DNA of 64,000 bases from Sporosarcina sp. 6E9. GTDB lineage: Bacteria > Bacillota > Bacilli > Bacillales_A > Planococcaceae. Of the stretch, positions 28,053 through 36,757 are shown piece by piece; within the stretch, counting starts at the first letter, position 1; each line of letters opens with the position of its first letter. Below the pieces are notes generated by a model, which saw nothing but the letters and a program-made list of their open reading frames with translations, was not told where the DNA came from and made no database searches. A program made the translations under genes and the position numbers. The DNA lies in the NCBI RefSeq assembly GCF_017921835.1, contig NZ_JAGEMN010000001.1, forward strand, positions 613,874-677,873, in the 5' to 3' direction.

Positions 28053-28199
28053 AACACTGGCTCCTTTAAGCTTCTTTATCTAGTAGACGCGACTAAACTC
28101 TAAATAGTTACATAATAATCTAGTAATCTACAATTTTCATCTAGTTTCATTATAGATGAATAGAGCCAGTCGCGCTAGTGGGCAAAAAGTCTTTTAATG

Positions 28200-28228
28200 T
28201 TTGTGTCGAATTTGATTTTCGACACAAA
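28200..28228. repeat. Inverted repeat upstream of trhO
   Basis: TTTGTGTCGA (28200-28209) and TCGACACAAA (28219-28228), 10 bp with a 9-nt spacer and no T-run fitting a terminator. It lies about 40 nt upstream of a TATACT -10-like hexamer (28269-28274), so it could be an operator of the trhO promoter. Confidence 0.5.
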
Positions 28229-28336
28229 AACGTAAGCAATAACTCTTTTTCCAACCATTTTTTTATGATATACTGACAACATATTTGCTATGGAAATAAA
28301 TAATGGAACAAATCAAACAAGGTGGTTGAAGTAGTA

Positions 28337-29314
28337 ATGGAAAAGGGACGATTTCGGGTTCTTTTATTTTACAAATATGTTCATATCGAGGATCCACAGA
28401 CCTTAGTTGCAAGCCATTTGAAGGCTTGTAAGGAAATTGGATTAAAAGGTCGTATTTTTATCGGCACTGAAGGTATTAATGGAACATGTTCAGGAACAAT
28501 AGAACAAACCGATGCTTATATTGCAATGATGCAAAATGACGAGCGATTTAAAGATATAGTATATAAAGTCGATGATGCCGCGAGCCACGTATTCAAAAAA
28601 ATGCACGTTCGTGTGCGAAATCAAATCGTTAACCTAAGTTTAGAGGATGATATTGATCCGAATGAATTGACGGGGAATTACTTAAGTCCTGAAGAATTTT
28701 TAGAACAGATGCAAGAAGAAGACACAGTTGTAATCGATGCGAGAAATGATTATGAGTACGACCTAGGACATTTCCGCGGCGCTATTCGTCCAAACATCAG
28801 AACCTTCAGGGATTTGCCGCAGTGGATCCGGGATAATAAAGAGCAGTTAGAAGGTAAAAAAGTACTAACATACTGCACAGGCGGGATTCGGTGTGAGAAG
28901 TTTTCCGGTTGGCTCGTTCGTGAAGGATTCGAAGACGTTGGTCAATTACACGGCGGAATCGTCTCTTACGGAAAAGACCCAGTTGCGAAAGGGCAATTAT
29001 GGGACGGACAATGTTATGTATTCGATGAACGTCTAGCAGTTCCTATCAATCAGGTAGAACACGTCATCGTAGGGCGCGATCATTTCGACGGAGAACCATG
29101 CGAACGCTATAGAAACTGTGCAAATCCGGAATGCAATGCACAAATCTTATGTTCAGAGGAAAATGAGCATTTCTACATGCGCAGTTGTACAGACGAATGT
29201 CGCGTACACCCGAGAAACCGCTACTTCACCGAACATAAGATGACCGTTGAGGAATTTGATGAACGAATGGCTGCAATTGAAAAATATCGAAATGAAACGC
29301 ATGTAGGTTCATGA
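28337..29314 (+). CDS. trhO: tRNA uridine(34) hydroxylase TrhO (rhodanese-like)
   Basis: TrhO introduces 5-hydroxyuridine at tRNA position 34 using oxygen; B. subtilis YbfQ belongs to this family. N-terminal UPF0176 region ([36 protein letters not shown]), rhodanese domain with active loop CTGGIRCEK, and a C-terminal cysteine-rich part ([32 protein letters not shown]). 325 residues. ATG 28337 is used, with AAGGTGG 11 nt upstream; the in-frame GTG at 28322 lies inside that site. Confidence 0.92.
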   Translation: MEKGRFRVLLFYKYVHIEDPQTLVASHLKACKEIGLKGRIFIGTEGINGTCSGTIEQTDAYIAMMQNDERFKDIVYKVDDAASHVFKKMHVRVRNQIVNLSLEDDIDPNELTGNYLSPEEFLEQMQEEDTVVIDARNDYEYDLGHFRGAIRPNIRTFRDLPQWIRDNKEQLEGKKVLTYCTGGIRCEKFSGWLVREGFEDVGQLHGGIVSYGKDPVAKGQLWDGQCYVFDERLAVPINQVEHVIVGRDHFDGEPCERYRNCANPECNAQILCSEENEHFYMRSCTDECRVHPRNRYFTEHKMTVEEFDERMAAIEKYRNETHVGS

Positions 29315-29319
29315 ATAGT

Positions 29320-29363
29320 AAACTCGTCTAGACGGATTTAATATCGTCTAGACGAGTTTTTTA
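29320..29363. terminator. Bidirectional terminator after trhO
   Basis: A 15-bp stem AAACTCGTCTAGACG (29320-29334) with its complement 29345-29359, then T-run. It also faces the convergent membrane-protein gene. Confidence 0.88.
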
Positions 29364-29383
29364 ATTTAAATGATTCATGTATA

Positions 29384-29866
29384 TTAATGATTCGCTAAAC
29401 CTTTATAAGTAATTAAATAGGTAAGCAGACCGACAATTGGAATAGATGCCGTTGTGAACAATGGGAACCAAATATGGTCGATGAAATAATTTGGAATAAA
29501 TAAGTAAGATCCAATCATGAAGAATGAATAGGAAAGTATCACAACAAAGGACAAACTGACTGCTTTTTGTGTATTTTCAACGGCCCGCTCATCAGAAACA
29601 TCATATTCAGCGGTTAAATAAGCACTCAAAATCGAGTTTTTGTTTTTCTTGACTTGAAGAAATTGAATGATCTCATTGGCCATTAAAAGAACAACAACTA
29701 CGATAAAAACATAAACTGGCCACTTAATAATATCCACAGAAATCTCATCAATAAAGCCACGTTCCATTTGAATAAACAATTGTTCAACTCTTAAATATTC
29801 AAAAACTAGGAAAGCAAGTGAAACAAAAAACATTATTCTTAAAAATATCGTGATGTAAATCCTCAT
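29384..29866 (-). CDS. Four-helix membrane protein paired with an XRE regulator (pair 1)
   Basis: A 160-residue protein with about four transmembrane helices (near 5-22, 48-66, 104-124 and 132-152) and a charged cytoplasmic loop between the second and third (QVKKNKNSILSAYLTAEYDVSDERAVENT). The DERA/ISDERE-like segment is common in small membrane proteins coded beside YozG-type regulators. The start overlaps the regulator's stop by 4 nt. Function unknown; a regulator-membrane partner role is inferred from linkage. Compare the second pair at 40409-41105. Confidence 0.7.
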   Translation of the reverse strand: MRIYITIFLRIMFFVSLAFLVFEYLRVEQLFIQMERGFIDEISVDIIKWPVYVFIVVVVLLMANEIIQFLQVKKNKNSILSAYLTAEYDVSDERAVENTQKAVSLSFVVILSYSFFMIGSYLFIPNYFIDHIWFPLFTTASIPIVGLLTYLITYKGLANH

Positions 29867-30066
29867 TTTTCATCCTCCTTTGTAAAAATCTCTTCGATTG
29901 GCATTTTAAACTCTTCGGCAATATTCATCGCGAGAAGTAGGGAAGGTGTATAGCTACCCTTTTCCAAAGATACGATTGTTTGCCTGGTTACACCGACCCG
30001 TTCAGCTAACTCGCCTTGGGTAAAATTAAAACGCGCTCGAAGTTCCCGTACTCGATTTGTTAACAA
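29863..30066 (-). CDS. XRE family HTH regulator (pair 1)
   Basis: A 67-residue protein consisting of one Cro/CI helix-turn-helix: RVRELRARFNFTQGELAERV and GVTRQTIVSLEKGSYTPSLLLAMNIAEEFKMPIEEIF. No ligand domain. Ribosome site AGGAGG 6-7 nt before the start. It is translationally coupled to the membrane protein gene that follows and closely resembles the regulator of the second pair (40409), suggesting paralogues. The AT-rich upstream region (30067-30280) is divergent with the DUF368 gene. Confidence 0.85.
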   Translation of the reverse strand: MLTNRVRELRARFNFTQGELAERVGVTRQTIVSLEKGSYTPSLLLAMNIAEEFKMPIEEIFTKEDEK

Positions 30067-30280
30067 AATAGGCCCTCCTTACTTATTACTTACCTAAATT
30101 GTATAGTTAACTAATCTATTTGTAAAGTCAATTATACATTTTGTTTAATTGACTTTACATTTTCGTGTGAAATCAACGGTAAATATTTAAACTTAAAAAA
30201 ATAGACACTTTCTATGCGTAACAAATAGATGTAAGATGGTATACTTAAGACATTCAATTTAAAATGGAGGAACAAAATTT

Positions 30281-31108
30281 ATGCAATGGAGAAATTTATA
30301 TCGCGGTTTCTTTATGGGAATTAGCGATCTAATACCGGGAGTGAGCGGTGGTACTATCGCGTTCATTCTTGGTATTTACGATGAATTGTTAGTGTCAATT
30401 AGCGGTTTTTTCAGCCGTGATTGGAGAAAACATATAGGTTTTTTATTGCCACTCGCAATTGGAATGGGCGCAACTTTACTTTTATTTAGTAGACTAATTG
30501 AATTTTTACTTAAAAATTACCATGCACAGACACAGTTTTTCTTTTTAGGGCTCATAATTGGTGTACTGCCGTTTATCGCACGTCAGGCAAAAGTAAAAAA
30601 GAATTTTAGGCTAGGACATTTTTTAGTGATTCTAATTGTTGGTGCAGCACTTGCCTCATTAGCATTTATTAATCCGCAGGATACCGCACCCATTACGACA
30701 TTAACAGCATCTAACGCGCTAGGATTATTTATTGCAGGATGGGCTGGTAGTATGGCAATGTTGTTACCAGGAATAAGTGGATCCTTTGTATTATTATTGT
30801 TAGGCGTTTATTCAACAGCTATCGGGGCATTATCAAATTTGAATATACCTATCATTGCAGTAATTGGAGCAGGTGTTGTCGTTGGTTTTGTTGTGAGTAG
30901 TAAAATCATTAGTTATTTACTAACTCATTTTACATATGTCACTTTTGCAGTAATTATTGGATTGATCATTGGTTCGGTATTTGTCGTGTACCCAGGGTTT
31001 CCAAAGGACGGAAGCTATTTCGTAATGAGCATTCTCACATTTTTCATCGGGTTACTCGTTGCGAGTCTATTTAGTTCACCTGGGAAAGCAACAATTATTA
31101 ACGAATAA
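30281..31108 (+). CDS. DUF368 membrane protein, undecaprenyl-phosphate translocase (PopT-like)
   Basis: DUF368 proteins (PopT) were recently shown to return undecaprenyl phosphate across the membrane for envelope synthesis. The 275-residue protein has about eight hydrophobic helices with the family signatures MGISDLIPGVSGGTIAFILGIYDE near the N-terminus and the pseudo-symmetric MLLPGISGSFVLLLLGVY in the second half, an inverted-repeat arrangement. ATG follows TGGAGG. Divergent from the XRE pair. The substrate role is from family knowledge, not visible in the sequence. Confidence 0.88.
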   Translation: MQWRNLYRGFFMGISDLIPGVSGGTIAFILGIYDELLVSISGFFSRDWRKHIGFLLPLAIGMGATLLLFSRLIEFLLKNYHAQTQFFFLGLIIGVLPFIARQAKVKKNFRLGHFLVILIVGAALASLAFINPQDTAPITTLTASNALGLFIAGWAGSMAMLLPGISGSFVLLLLGVYSTAIGALSNLNIPIIAVIGAGVVVGFVVSSKIISYLLTHFTYVTFAVIIGLIIGSVFVVYPGFPKDGSYFVMSILTFFIGLLVASLFSSPGKATIINE

Positions 31109-31203
31109 AGAACGTATTCTTTTAAAGCTGTATTCCATTTCAAAAGGTGAACGAATCTGGTATTCTTATTACTAGAAGGAACAACTGGAAAGGATGATTT
31201 ATT

Positions 31204-31620
31204 ATGTCAGGACCGGCATTACGTCAACTTCATGCACACCGAGCGATTCACGAAGGTGGATTATCTGGGGCAGTAACGAAAACGAGAGATATGATGGATT
31301 ATTTGCGGCAAGGCGAGCTTGAAACTGCCAATCTAGCAGCTGATGATTTAATTGATTATTGGAAGACACGCGTAATCAGTCATGCTGATGCAGAAGAAAG
31401 TGGCTTTTACAAGGAAATCGCCATGGAGAACCCCCAACTCCAAGAAGCGATAACCAAATTGACTCGTGATCATGATTTACTTCGAATTATTGTGAAAGAT
31501 ATCGAAGAGCTACGTGTGGAAGAGGGGTTAAGCCCAAGTGTTTTACATAAATTTCATGCTTTAAAAGTTGTTAATGAAATTCACAGCCGTGATGAAGAGC
31601 GTTTGTTATTTACTGAATAA
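31204..31620 (+). CDS. Hemerythrin-like HHE domain protein
   Basis: A 138-residue four-helix protein with iron-ligand-type residues at the expected spacing: His16, His60 with Glu64 (SHADAEESGFY), His90 (RDHDLL), and His118 and His127 with Glu131/Glu132 (KFHALKVVNEIHSRDEE). Hemerythrin-like domains bind a di-iron centre and act in oxygen, NO or redox sensing. N-terminal LRQLHAHRAIHEGG fits the first helix. ATG is 7-8 nt after AAAGGATG. Single gene; the ligand is unknown. Confidence 0.75.
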   Translation: MSGPALRQLHAHRAIHEGGLSGAVTKTRDMMDYLRQGELETANLAADDLIDYWKTRVISHADAEESGFYKEIAMENPQLQEAITKLTRDHDLLRIIVKDIEELRVEEGLSPSVLHKFHALKVVNEIHSRDEERLLFTE

Positions 31621-31659
31621 TGGTCTTGTTTTCCATTTGGAGGACGAGACCCAAAAATG

Positions 31660-31688
31660 AAAACGCCTACGAATAGGCGTTTTTTATT
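31660..31688 (+). terminator. Terminator after the HHE gene
   Basis: AAACGCCTA (31661-31669) pairs with TAGGCGTTT (31674-31682), T-run follows. It ends 18 nt before the recQ start. Confidence 0.85.
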
Positions 31689-31706
31689 TGATAAGGGGGA
31701 ATAATT

Positions 31707-33488
31707 TTGCTGGCTGGAGCAACATCTGCACTAAGAGACTATTTTGGATATGATTCATTTCGTAAAGGCCAAGAAAATGTAATTGAGAATGTGCTACAAG
31801 GCAAAGATTCACTATGTGTAATGCCTACTGGTGGTGGGAAATCGGTTTGTTATCAAGTTCCTGCACTTGTTATGGAAGGTACTGTCATTGTAATATCACC
31901 GCTCATTTCTTTGATGAAGGACCAAGTTGATGCGCTCCATGAAGCGGGAATATCGGCCGCGTATATTAACAGTACGATGACAAACGAAGAATACCAAATG
32001 ACTATGGATGCGACGATTCGCGGTGAATATAATCTTTTATACATTGCTCCGGAGCGTCTTGATTCGCCGTCATTTACGAATCGCTTGCAACTGATGAACG
32101 TTCCGATGGTCGCAATCGATGAAGCGCATTGTATTTCGCAGTGGGGGCATGATTTCAGGCCGAGTTATAGAAATATCCGGCATATGATTTCATTATTTCA
32201 TGATAAACCAGTCGTTCTGGCATTGACTGCCACAGCAACTCCAGCGGTACGCGAGGATATTTGCGATCAGCTTGGAATCACTGAAGAGAATACAGTGATG
32301 ACCGGTTTTGAAAGAGAGAACTTAACTTTTTCGGTTGTAAAAGGACAAAACCGTGATAAATATGTAGTCGACTATGTGGAAAAGAATGAGGGCGAAGCTG
32401 GAATTATTTATGCAGCTACTCGAAAAGCGGTTGATCAAGTTTACGAAACACTTAAGAAAAAAGGGGTTCCTGTCGCTAAATATCATGCTGGATTATCTGA
32501 TGATGAACGCAGTATTGGACAGGAAAGATTTTTAAATGATGAAATTTCTGTGATGGTTGCGACAAATGCATTCGGAATGGGAATCGATAAATCGAATATA
32601 CGCTATGTCATTCATTATCAAATGCCTCGAACAATGGAAAGTTATTACCAGGAGGCAGGCCGTGCGGGTCGTGATGGACTTGATAGTGATTGTACATTAT
32701 TATTTTCATCCCAAGACGTTCAAACGCAACGGTTTTTAATAGATTTATCGCAAGACGAAACGCGCATACCGATGGAGCTCGAGAAGTTGCAGTCAATGAT
32801 TGACTATTGCCATACGGAAGCATGTCTTCAAAAATTCATCATTACGTATTTTGGTGAATTGGAAACAAAAGATTGCGGACATTGCGCTAACTGTACGGAC
32901 ACGCGTGAAAGTTCTGAGGTCACTACAGAGGTTCAAATGGTATTGTCTTGTGTCATTCGAATGGGGCAACGCTTTGGAAAAACGATGATTGCGCAAGTGT
33001 TAACAGGATCACGTAGTAAGAAAATGTTTGATTTCGGTTTTGAAAAATTAACAACATATGGGATCATGAGAGACAAAAGCGCCAAAGAAGTTTCGGATTT
33101 CATAGAATTTATCATCTCGGAAAACTACTTAGGCGTTGAAAATGGTCAATATCCAACCATTTATGTTAGTGAACTTGGGAAAGACGTGCTGACTGGAAAA
33201 ATACAAGTGTTCAGGAAGAAATCGGTTGTCACAAAACAAATTACAAAAGACAATCCATTATTCGAACAACTACGCGCACTACGCATGCAATTAGCTCAAG
33301 AAGCCGGGGTACCACCTTTTGTTGTCTTCTCGGATAAAACCTTGCAAGACATAATTAGTAAGATGCCTGTCACAGAAGAGGAGTTCCTTGAAGTAAATGG
33401 TGTCGGACTGGCAAAGCTGGAGCGGTACGGGGAAGCATTTTTGGATGAGATACGCGCGTTTCAACCAGAACAAACTGAAACAACATGA
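31707..33488 (+). CDS. recQ: ATP-dependent DNA helicase RecQ
   Basis: 3'-5' DNA helicase acting in recombination and fork repair. 593 residues: DEAD-like core with motif 0 (FRKGQ), Walker A PTGGGKSVCYQ, DEAH motif DEAHCISQWGHDFRPSY and motif VI QEAGRAGRDG. Next comes the RecQ-C-terminal zinc site (C-x3-L...CGHCANC) and winged helix, then a C-terminal HRDC domain (LFEQLRALRMQLAQEAGVPPFVVFSD). Full-length. TTG 31707 lies 6 nt after GGGGGA, with no in-frame ATG nearby. Flanked by terminators on both sides. Confidence 0.95.
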   Translation: MLAGATSALRDYFGYDSFRKGQENVIENVLQGKDSLCVMPTGGGKSVCYQVPALVMEGTVIVISPLISLMKDQVDALHEAGISAAYINSTMTNEEYQMTMDATIRGEYNLLYIAPERLDSPSFTNRLQLMNVPMVAIDEAHCISQWGHDFRPSYRNIRHMISLFHDKPVVLALTATATPAVREDICDQLGITEENTVMTGFERENLTFSVVKGQNRDKYVVDYVEKNEGEAGIIYAATRKAVDQVYETLKKKGVPVAKYHAGLSDDERSIGQERFLNDEISVMVATNAFGMGIDKSNIRYVIHYQMPRTMESYYQEAGRAGRDGLDSDCTLLFSSQDVQTQRFLIDLSQDETRIPMELEKLQSMIDYCHTEACLQKFIITYFGELETKDCGHCANCTDTRESSEVTTEVQMVLSCVIRMGQRFGKTMIAQVLTGSRSKKMFDFGFEKLTTYGIMRDKSAKEVSDFIEFIISENYLGVENGQYPTIYVSELGKDVLTGKIQVFRKKSVVTKQITKDNPLFEQLRALRMQLAQEAGVPPFVVFSDKTLQDIISKMPVTEEEFLEVNGVGLAKLERYGEAFLDEIRAFQPEQTETT

Positions 33489-33495
33489 GAAAAAG

Positions 33496-33521
33496 AGGGT
33501 AGCAATCGCTACCCTTTTTTA
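33496..33521 (+). terminator. Terminator of recQ
   Basis: AGGGTAGC (33496-33503) pairs with GCTACCCT (33508-33515), loop AATC, then six T. Confidence 0.88.
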
Positions 33522-33565
33522 TATGCCTTTATGTATTTAATTGGCGATCAAATCCTAATGTCATT

Positions 33566-34111
33566 TCATTTTGGATACATTACTGTACCATCTTTATTCA
33601 AAACTGGTGGGGCACCCCATTGGCCAGGAATATGCGCTTCGATTTTAGTGTATCCTTTTGGACCATCAAGAATATGACGAACGGTCCAACCGTTAAGTGA
33701 TAACCAATTGCTAATCAATAATCGGTGACATCTAGCAGGATGGCGTTCGGAACAACAATAAGCTACAGAGTTGTTTTCGGCAATTTCCTTTAATTTCCCA
33801 AGACCTATCTGGAAACCCTCTTCAAGCGTATAATCTGCATAATTGTGAAACGATCGATTTTCCCATGCATCATTAATGTTGTTATCAATGGTTTTGGATT
33901 TATTGCGACGACCGCCAAGTTCTTTAATGTGGACGTAGTCGATTCCTGATTCAGGTAACCAAATACTCATGCGGTCTTTATGAAAATGTGGAAACTTCCG
34001 ACTTCCTGGAAACGCACGCACATCAACTAAGAAATCAATATTTCCATCCTGAAGCAATTGTAAAAATTCTTCCTTTGTATGTGTAGAGTGACCCACTGTA
34101 AAAATATCCAT
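33566..34111 (-). CDS. DUF488 family protein
   Basis: A 181-residue cytoplasmic protein of unknown function. Family marks: FTVGHSTHTKEEFLQLL at the N-terminus, DVRAFPGSRKFPHF, and the cysteine-containing CCSERHPARCHR near residue 130. The last has been compared to nucleic-acid or metal-binding motifs, but no activity is established. ATG 34111 follows GGGAGG. It is the third gene after the preQ1-controlled queF-transporter pair on the same strand and may be co-transcribed, though nothing in it points to queuosine. Confidence 0.8.
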   Translation of the reverse strand: MDIFTVGHSTHTKEEFLQLLQDGNIDFLVDVRAFPGSRKFPHFHKDRMSIWLPESGIDYVHIKELGGRRNKSKTIDNNINDAWENRSFHNYADYTLEEGFQIGLGKLKEIAENNSVAYCCSERHPARCHRLLISNWLSLNGWTVRHILDGPKGYTKIEAHIPGQWGAPPVLNKDGTVMYPK

Positions 34112-34166
34112 AAAAAACCTCCCTCATTCATTAATTCCTTGAAAGGGGGAGGGGCAAACATTAAAT

Positions 34167-34808
34167 TCAAGTTCGAGCAGTTGCTGCATTCAATTGTTCT
34201 TTCTTCTCAGTTCTTCTGCATATTGCAACGAGTGCATAAACAACCGGTGTGTCGATGATCGCGACGATGAACTTGAAAATATACTGGCTGAAAATCATCC
34301 CGATTAGTACACCCAATGGCATTGTGCCGTAAAAAGCAATCGAGATGAAAATGGCCGTATCGACAAGTTGACTCGCCATCGTTGATAAATTATTTCTAAT
34401 CCACAACTTCTTTTTGCCGTGTCGTTTTTTCAGCTTATCAAAAATCGTCACATCTAAATTCTGACTAACCAGATAAGCGACCAGACTTGCGATTGTAACA
34501 CGGAAGCCAGCAGTGAAGATTAATTCAAATGATTGTTGGTTTTCGTAAAAAGAAGCGGCAGGCAATTTGATCGCAATCCATATGAATCCGATTGCCAAAA
34601 TTTGTGCCAGAAAACCTGTCAGTACAGTGCGCCGAGCTGCTTCTTTTCCGTATGCTTCTGTGATGACATCTAGGATTGGATAAGTAAAAACATAAATGAT
34701 GACAGCCGCGGGCAACACAATCCAATCGCCAATACTGAACAGTTTTACTGCCAACACATTAGATAAAATCAATAATCCGACAAATAGACCGTTTAAATAA
34801 TATAACAT
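34167..34808 (-). CDS. Queuosine precursor transporter (YhhQ/VUT family)
   Basis: A membrane permease for queuosine precursors (preQ0/preQ1). 213 residues, about six transmembrane helices, with family features VLAVKLFSIGDWIVLPAAVIIYVFTYPILDVITEAYG near the N-terminus and LSTMASQLVDTAIFISIAFYG in the C-terminal half. It starts 17 nt after queF and falls under the same preQ1 riboswitch, so import and reduction of the 7-deazaguanine intermediate are co-regulated. Confidence 0.9.
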   Translation of the reverse strand: MLYYLNGLFVGLLILSNVLAVKLFSIGDWIVLPAAVIIYVFTYPILDVITEAYGKEAARRTVLTGFLAQILAIGFIWIAIKLPAASFYENQQSFELIFTAGFRVTIASLVAYLVSQNLDVTIFDKLKKRHGKKKLWIRNNLSTMASQLVDTAIFISIAFYGTMPLGVLIGMIFSQYIFKFIVAIIDTPVVYALVAICRRTEKKEQLNAATART

Positions 34809-34824
34809 GGTTTAAGAGCCTCCA

Positions 34825-35322
34825 TTAGCGATTATCGATTTTTTCCGGATTCATATCATGATTCAGCATCCGATGCTCGGCCATCTGTTCGTACTTCGTT
34901 CCCGGCTTCCCGTAATTGCAGTAAGGATCAATGGATAGTCCACCACGCGGCGTGAACTTGCCCCATACTTCTATGTATCTTGGTTCTATCAATTCGATTA
35001 AATCATTCATAATGATATTGACGCAGTCCTCGTGAAAATCGCCATGATTACGGAAACTGAATAAATATAATTTCAATGCTTTACTCTCTACAAGTTTTTG
35101 ATCAGGTATAAAACTAATGTACATCGTTGCAAAGTCTGGTTGACCTGTTTGCGGGCACAATGATGTAAATTCCGGACAATTGAACTTCACGAAATAATCA
35201 CGTTTCGTATGCAAATTGTCAATCGCTTCTAAGACACCAGGATTATAGGTGTCTTTGTACTCCGTATGTTGATTTCCTAACAATGTTAAACCCGTCAATG
35301 TAGATTCATCTCTTCCAGCCAA
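34825..35322 (-). CDS. queF: NADPH-dependent 7-cyano-7-deazaguanine reductase QueF
   Basis: Reduces preQ0 to preQ1 in queuosine synthesis. Type I (short) QueF of 165 residues: LLGNQHTEY, the catalytic cysteine in [16 protein letters not shown], the QueF motif [20 protein letters not shown], and [15 protein letters not shown] 35322 is the start: GGGAGG lies about 9 nt upstream and the family begins (M)AGRDES. The longer ATG version (35361) would translate the regulatory hairpin. No queCDE genes are nearby, so the cell may import preQ0 through the adjacent transporter or encode queCDE elsewhere. Confidence 0.94.
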   Translation of the reverse strand: MAGRDESTLTGLTLLGNQHTEYKDTYNPGVLEAIDNLHTKRDYFVKFNCPEFTSLCPQTGQPDFATMYISFIPDQKLVESKALKLYLFSFRNHGDFHEDCVNIIMNDLIELIEPRYIEVWGKFTPRGGLSIDPYCNYGKPGTKYEQMAEHRMLNHDMNPEKIDNR

Positions 35323-35358
35323 TAAAAAAACCTCCCGTTTATTATGTCGAGGGAGGTC
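35323..35358 (-). terminator. Intrinsic terminator / ribosome-site sequestering hairpin before queF
   Basis: Reverse-strand ACCTCCC (35357-35351) pairs with GGGAGGT (35336-35330) and is followed by a run of T. The GGGAGG arm is also the queF ribosome site, so the same hairpin can end transcription or hide the start. It is the expression platform of the adjacent preQ1 riboswitch. Confidence 0.75.
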
Positions 35359-35408
35359 CATAAATGTGGAAACAATGAAATCGATTGGAAATCATTTTTC
35401 AGCATCCA

Positions 35409-35443
35409 TAGTTTTTTATAGAGGGTCGCTATGAACCTCTCTC
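35409..35443 (-). promoter_or_regulatory. preQ1-I riboswitch
   Basis: On the reverse strand the sequence is GAGAGGTTC, then ATAGCGA, then CCCTCTATAAAAAACTA. This matches the type I preQ1 aptamer: stem GAGAGG/CCTCT, the loop with the conserved cytosine, and the A-rich tail that forms the pseudoknot. It lies about 85 nt upstream of queF on the same strand. High preQ1 should favour the downstream terminator/sequester hairpin and reduce queF and transporter expression. Confidence 0.88.
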
Positions 35444-35472
35444 GAACAATATGTGTATTTCCATCTAAGACT

Positions 35473-36636
35473 TTAGCTGATGGGCGGAGCATTGTCAAAC
35501 GAATTTTTTTTCGTATTCCCAATGAGCGAATAACCAGCGACGACAATTAAAATAACACCTGTCAACATGAAAGAACTTGAGAACGTCAAATCCAAGAAAC
35601 CGATCACGCTGGATCCGACGACTGCACCAATTGAAAAGAATGCATAGAAGTATCCATATGCTTTTCCGCGAAAGTCAGGCGAAGATGAGTCAATCAGTAA
35701 AGAGTTAATAGATGGGAATAAAAAGGCAAATCCAATACCGTAAATAATCATTGCAAAATATAAGAAGTTTAATGCTTCCAGTTGACTTAAGAATAGCATG
35801 CTAATGCCCATCATTGACAACCCGAATGCGAGCGTGATAATCGGACGAACGCGGTCGAATATGCGATTGACCGGAAGTAAAAATATCAGGACCGCTGTGA
35901 CGCCGAATGCACTTAATAACATGCCACTTGTTTTGGCATCGAAACCAAGTGAGACAATTTTTAACGGCAAGACCAGTGCTAAAACACCTTGTGAAAACAT
36001 GAGGAAGAATGCACCGGCAAACGAACGCACCATCCCAGGCGAGCGAAATAGATGTCTGACTCGAGTGTTGTTTTTTGAAGTTTGCTCTTTCCTGACGTAT
36101 TTAAATGAACGGAGAACGAAGAACGCGGCAATCGCGATTATGAACATCATGATCCCATTTATCGCCATGACGAAAGCCGGGCTTGATTTTGCAGCGACAA
36201 TTCCCCCATATGCAGGTCCTATAATGGCAGCCAATCCAACAAATGCGCCTGAAATGGCAACACTCCTTCCGCGATTTGTTACTTCCGTACGGTTCGCTAA
36301 AAATGTAAATGCTGCCGGAACGATTAGCCCCTCCATAAAACCATGAAGGAAACGGATGCCCAACAAACTGACTGGATCGGTGATTGTGAAATATAATAGC
36401 AACGAAACTGCTGACGCAAATAAACCAAAAACCAAAATTAGAAATGGACCGCGTTTGTCTGTCATAAAGCCAGAAATAACATTGCCAATCATATTAGAAA
36501 AGGAATAAATTCCAACTGCAAGTCCGATAACAAAAGGGGTAGCACCTAAGGAATCTGCGAATGGACTCATGATCGGAAGCTGGGAAAATAAATCGAAGAA
36601 GGAGATAAATACAATGAGATAAATAAAGTTTCGCAT
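35473..36636 (-). CDS. MFS transporter
   Basis: A 387-residue major facilitator with about twelve transmembrane helices. The first half carries GFMTDKRGPFLILVFGLF (motif A-like loop) and GIRFLHGFMEGLIVPAAFTFLA; a central charged loop (SFKYVRKEQTSKNNTRVRHLF) separates the halves. ATG 36636 is used because AAGAGG lies 7 nt upstream; the upstream in-frame ATG adds 30 polar residues. Drug or metabolite efflux is the usual role of such YfkF/SetA-like exporters, but the substrate cannot be told. Monocistronic, divergent from ddh. Confidence 0.85.
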   Translation of the reverse strand: MRNFIYLIVFISFFDLFSQLPIMSPFADSLGATPFVIGLAVGIYSFSNMIGNVISGFMTDKRGPFLILVFGLFASAVSLLLYFTITDPVSLLGIRFLHGFMEGLIVPAAFTFLANRTEVTNRGRSVAISGAFVGLAAIIGPAYGGIVAAKSSPAFVMAINGIMMFIIAIAAFFVLRSFKYVRKEQTSKNNTRVRHLFRSPGMVRSFAGAFFLMFSQGVLALVLPLKIVSLGFDAKTSGMLLSAFGVTAVLIFLLPVNRIFDRVRPIITLAFGLSMMGISMLFLSQLEALNFLYFAMIIYGIGFAFLFPSINSLLIDSSSPDFRGKAYGYFYAFFSIGAVVGSSVIGFLDLTFSSSFMLTGVILIVVAGYSLIGNTKKNSFDNAPPIS

Positions 36637-36757
36637 TTGAAAGCCTCTTTTCATAGTTTCGAACAATACTTTTACAATACCATTGTTTATACTAGAGAGG
36701 GACTGCTTTGACTGTGAACAATTCATGACAAATATATAATTGGAAGGGCGAGATTAA

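Noticed and set aside
29384-30066. Type II toxin-antitoxin pair
   Set aside because: The partner of the HTH protein is a four-helix membrane protein with no toxin features; the gene order and coupling also fit a regulator-membrane pair.
35798-36346. 182-codon open frame on the forward strand
   Set aside because: Antisense to the MFS transporter gene; composition is what the complement of hydrophobic codons gives. No ribosome site or family.
36700-36757. Lysine riboswitch upstream of ddh
   Set aside because: The gap between the divergent MFS gene and ddh is only about 120 nt and shows none of the conserved L-box sequence.
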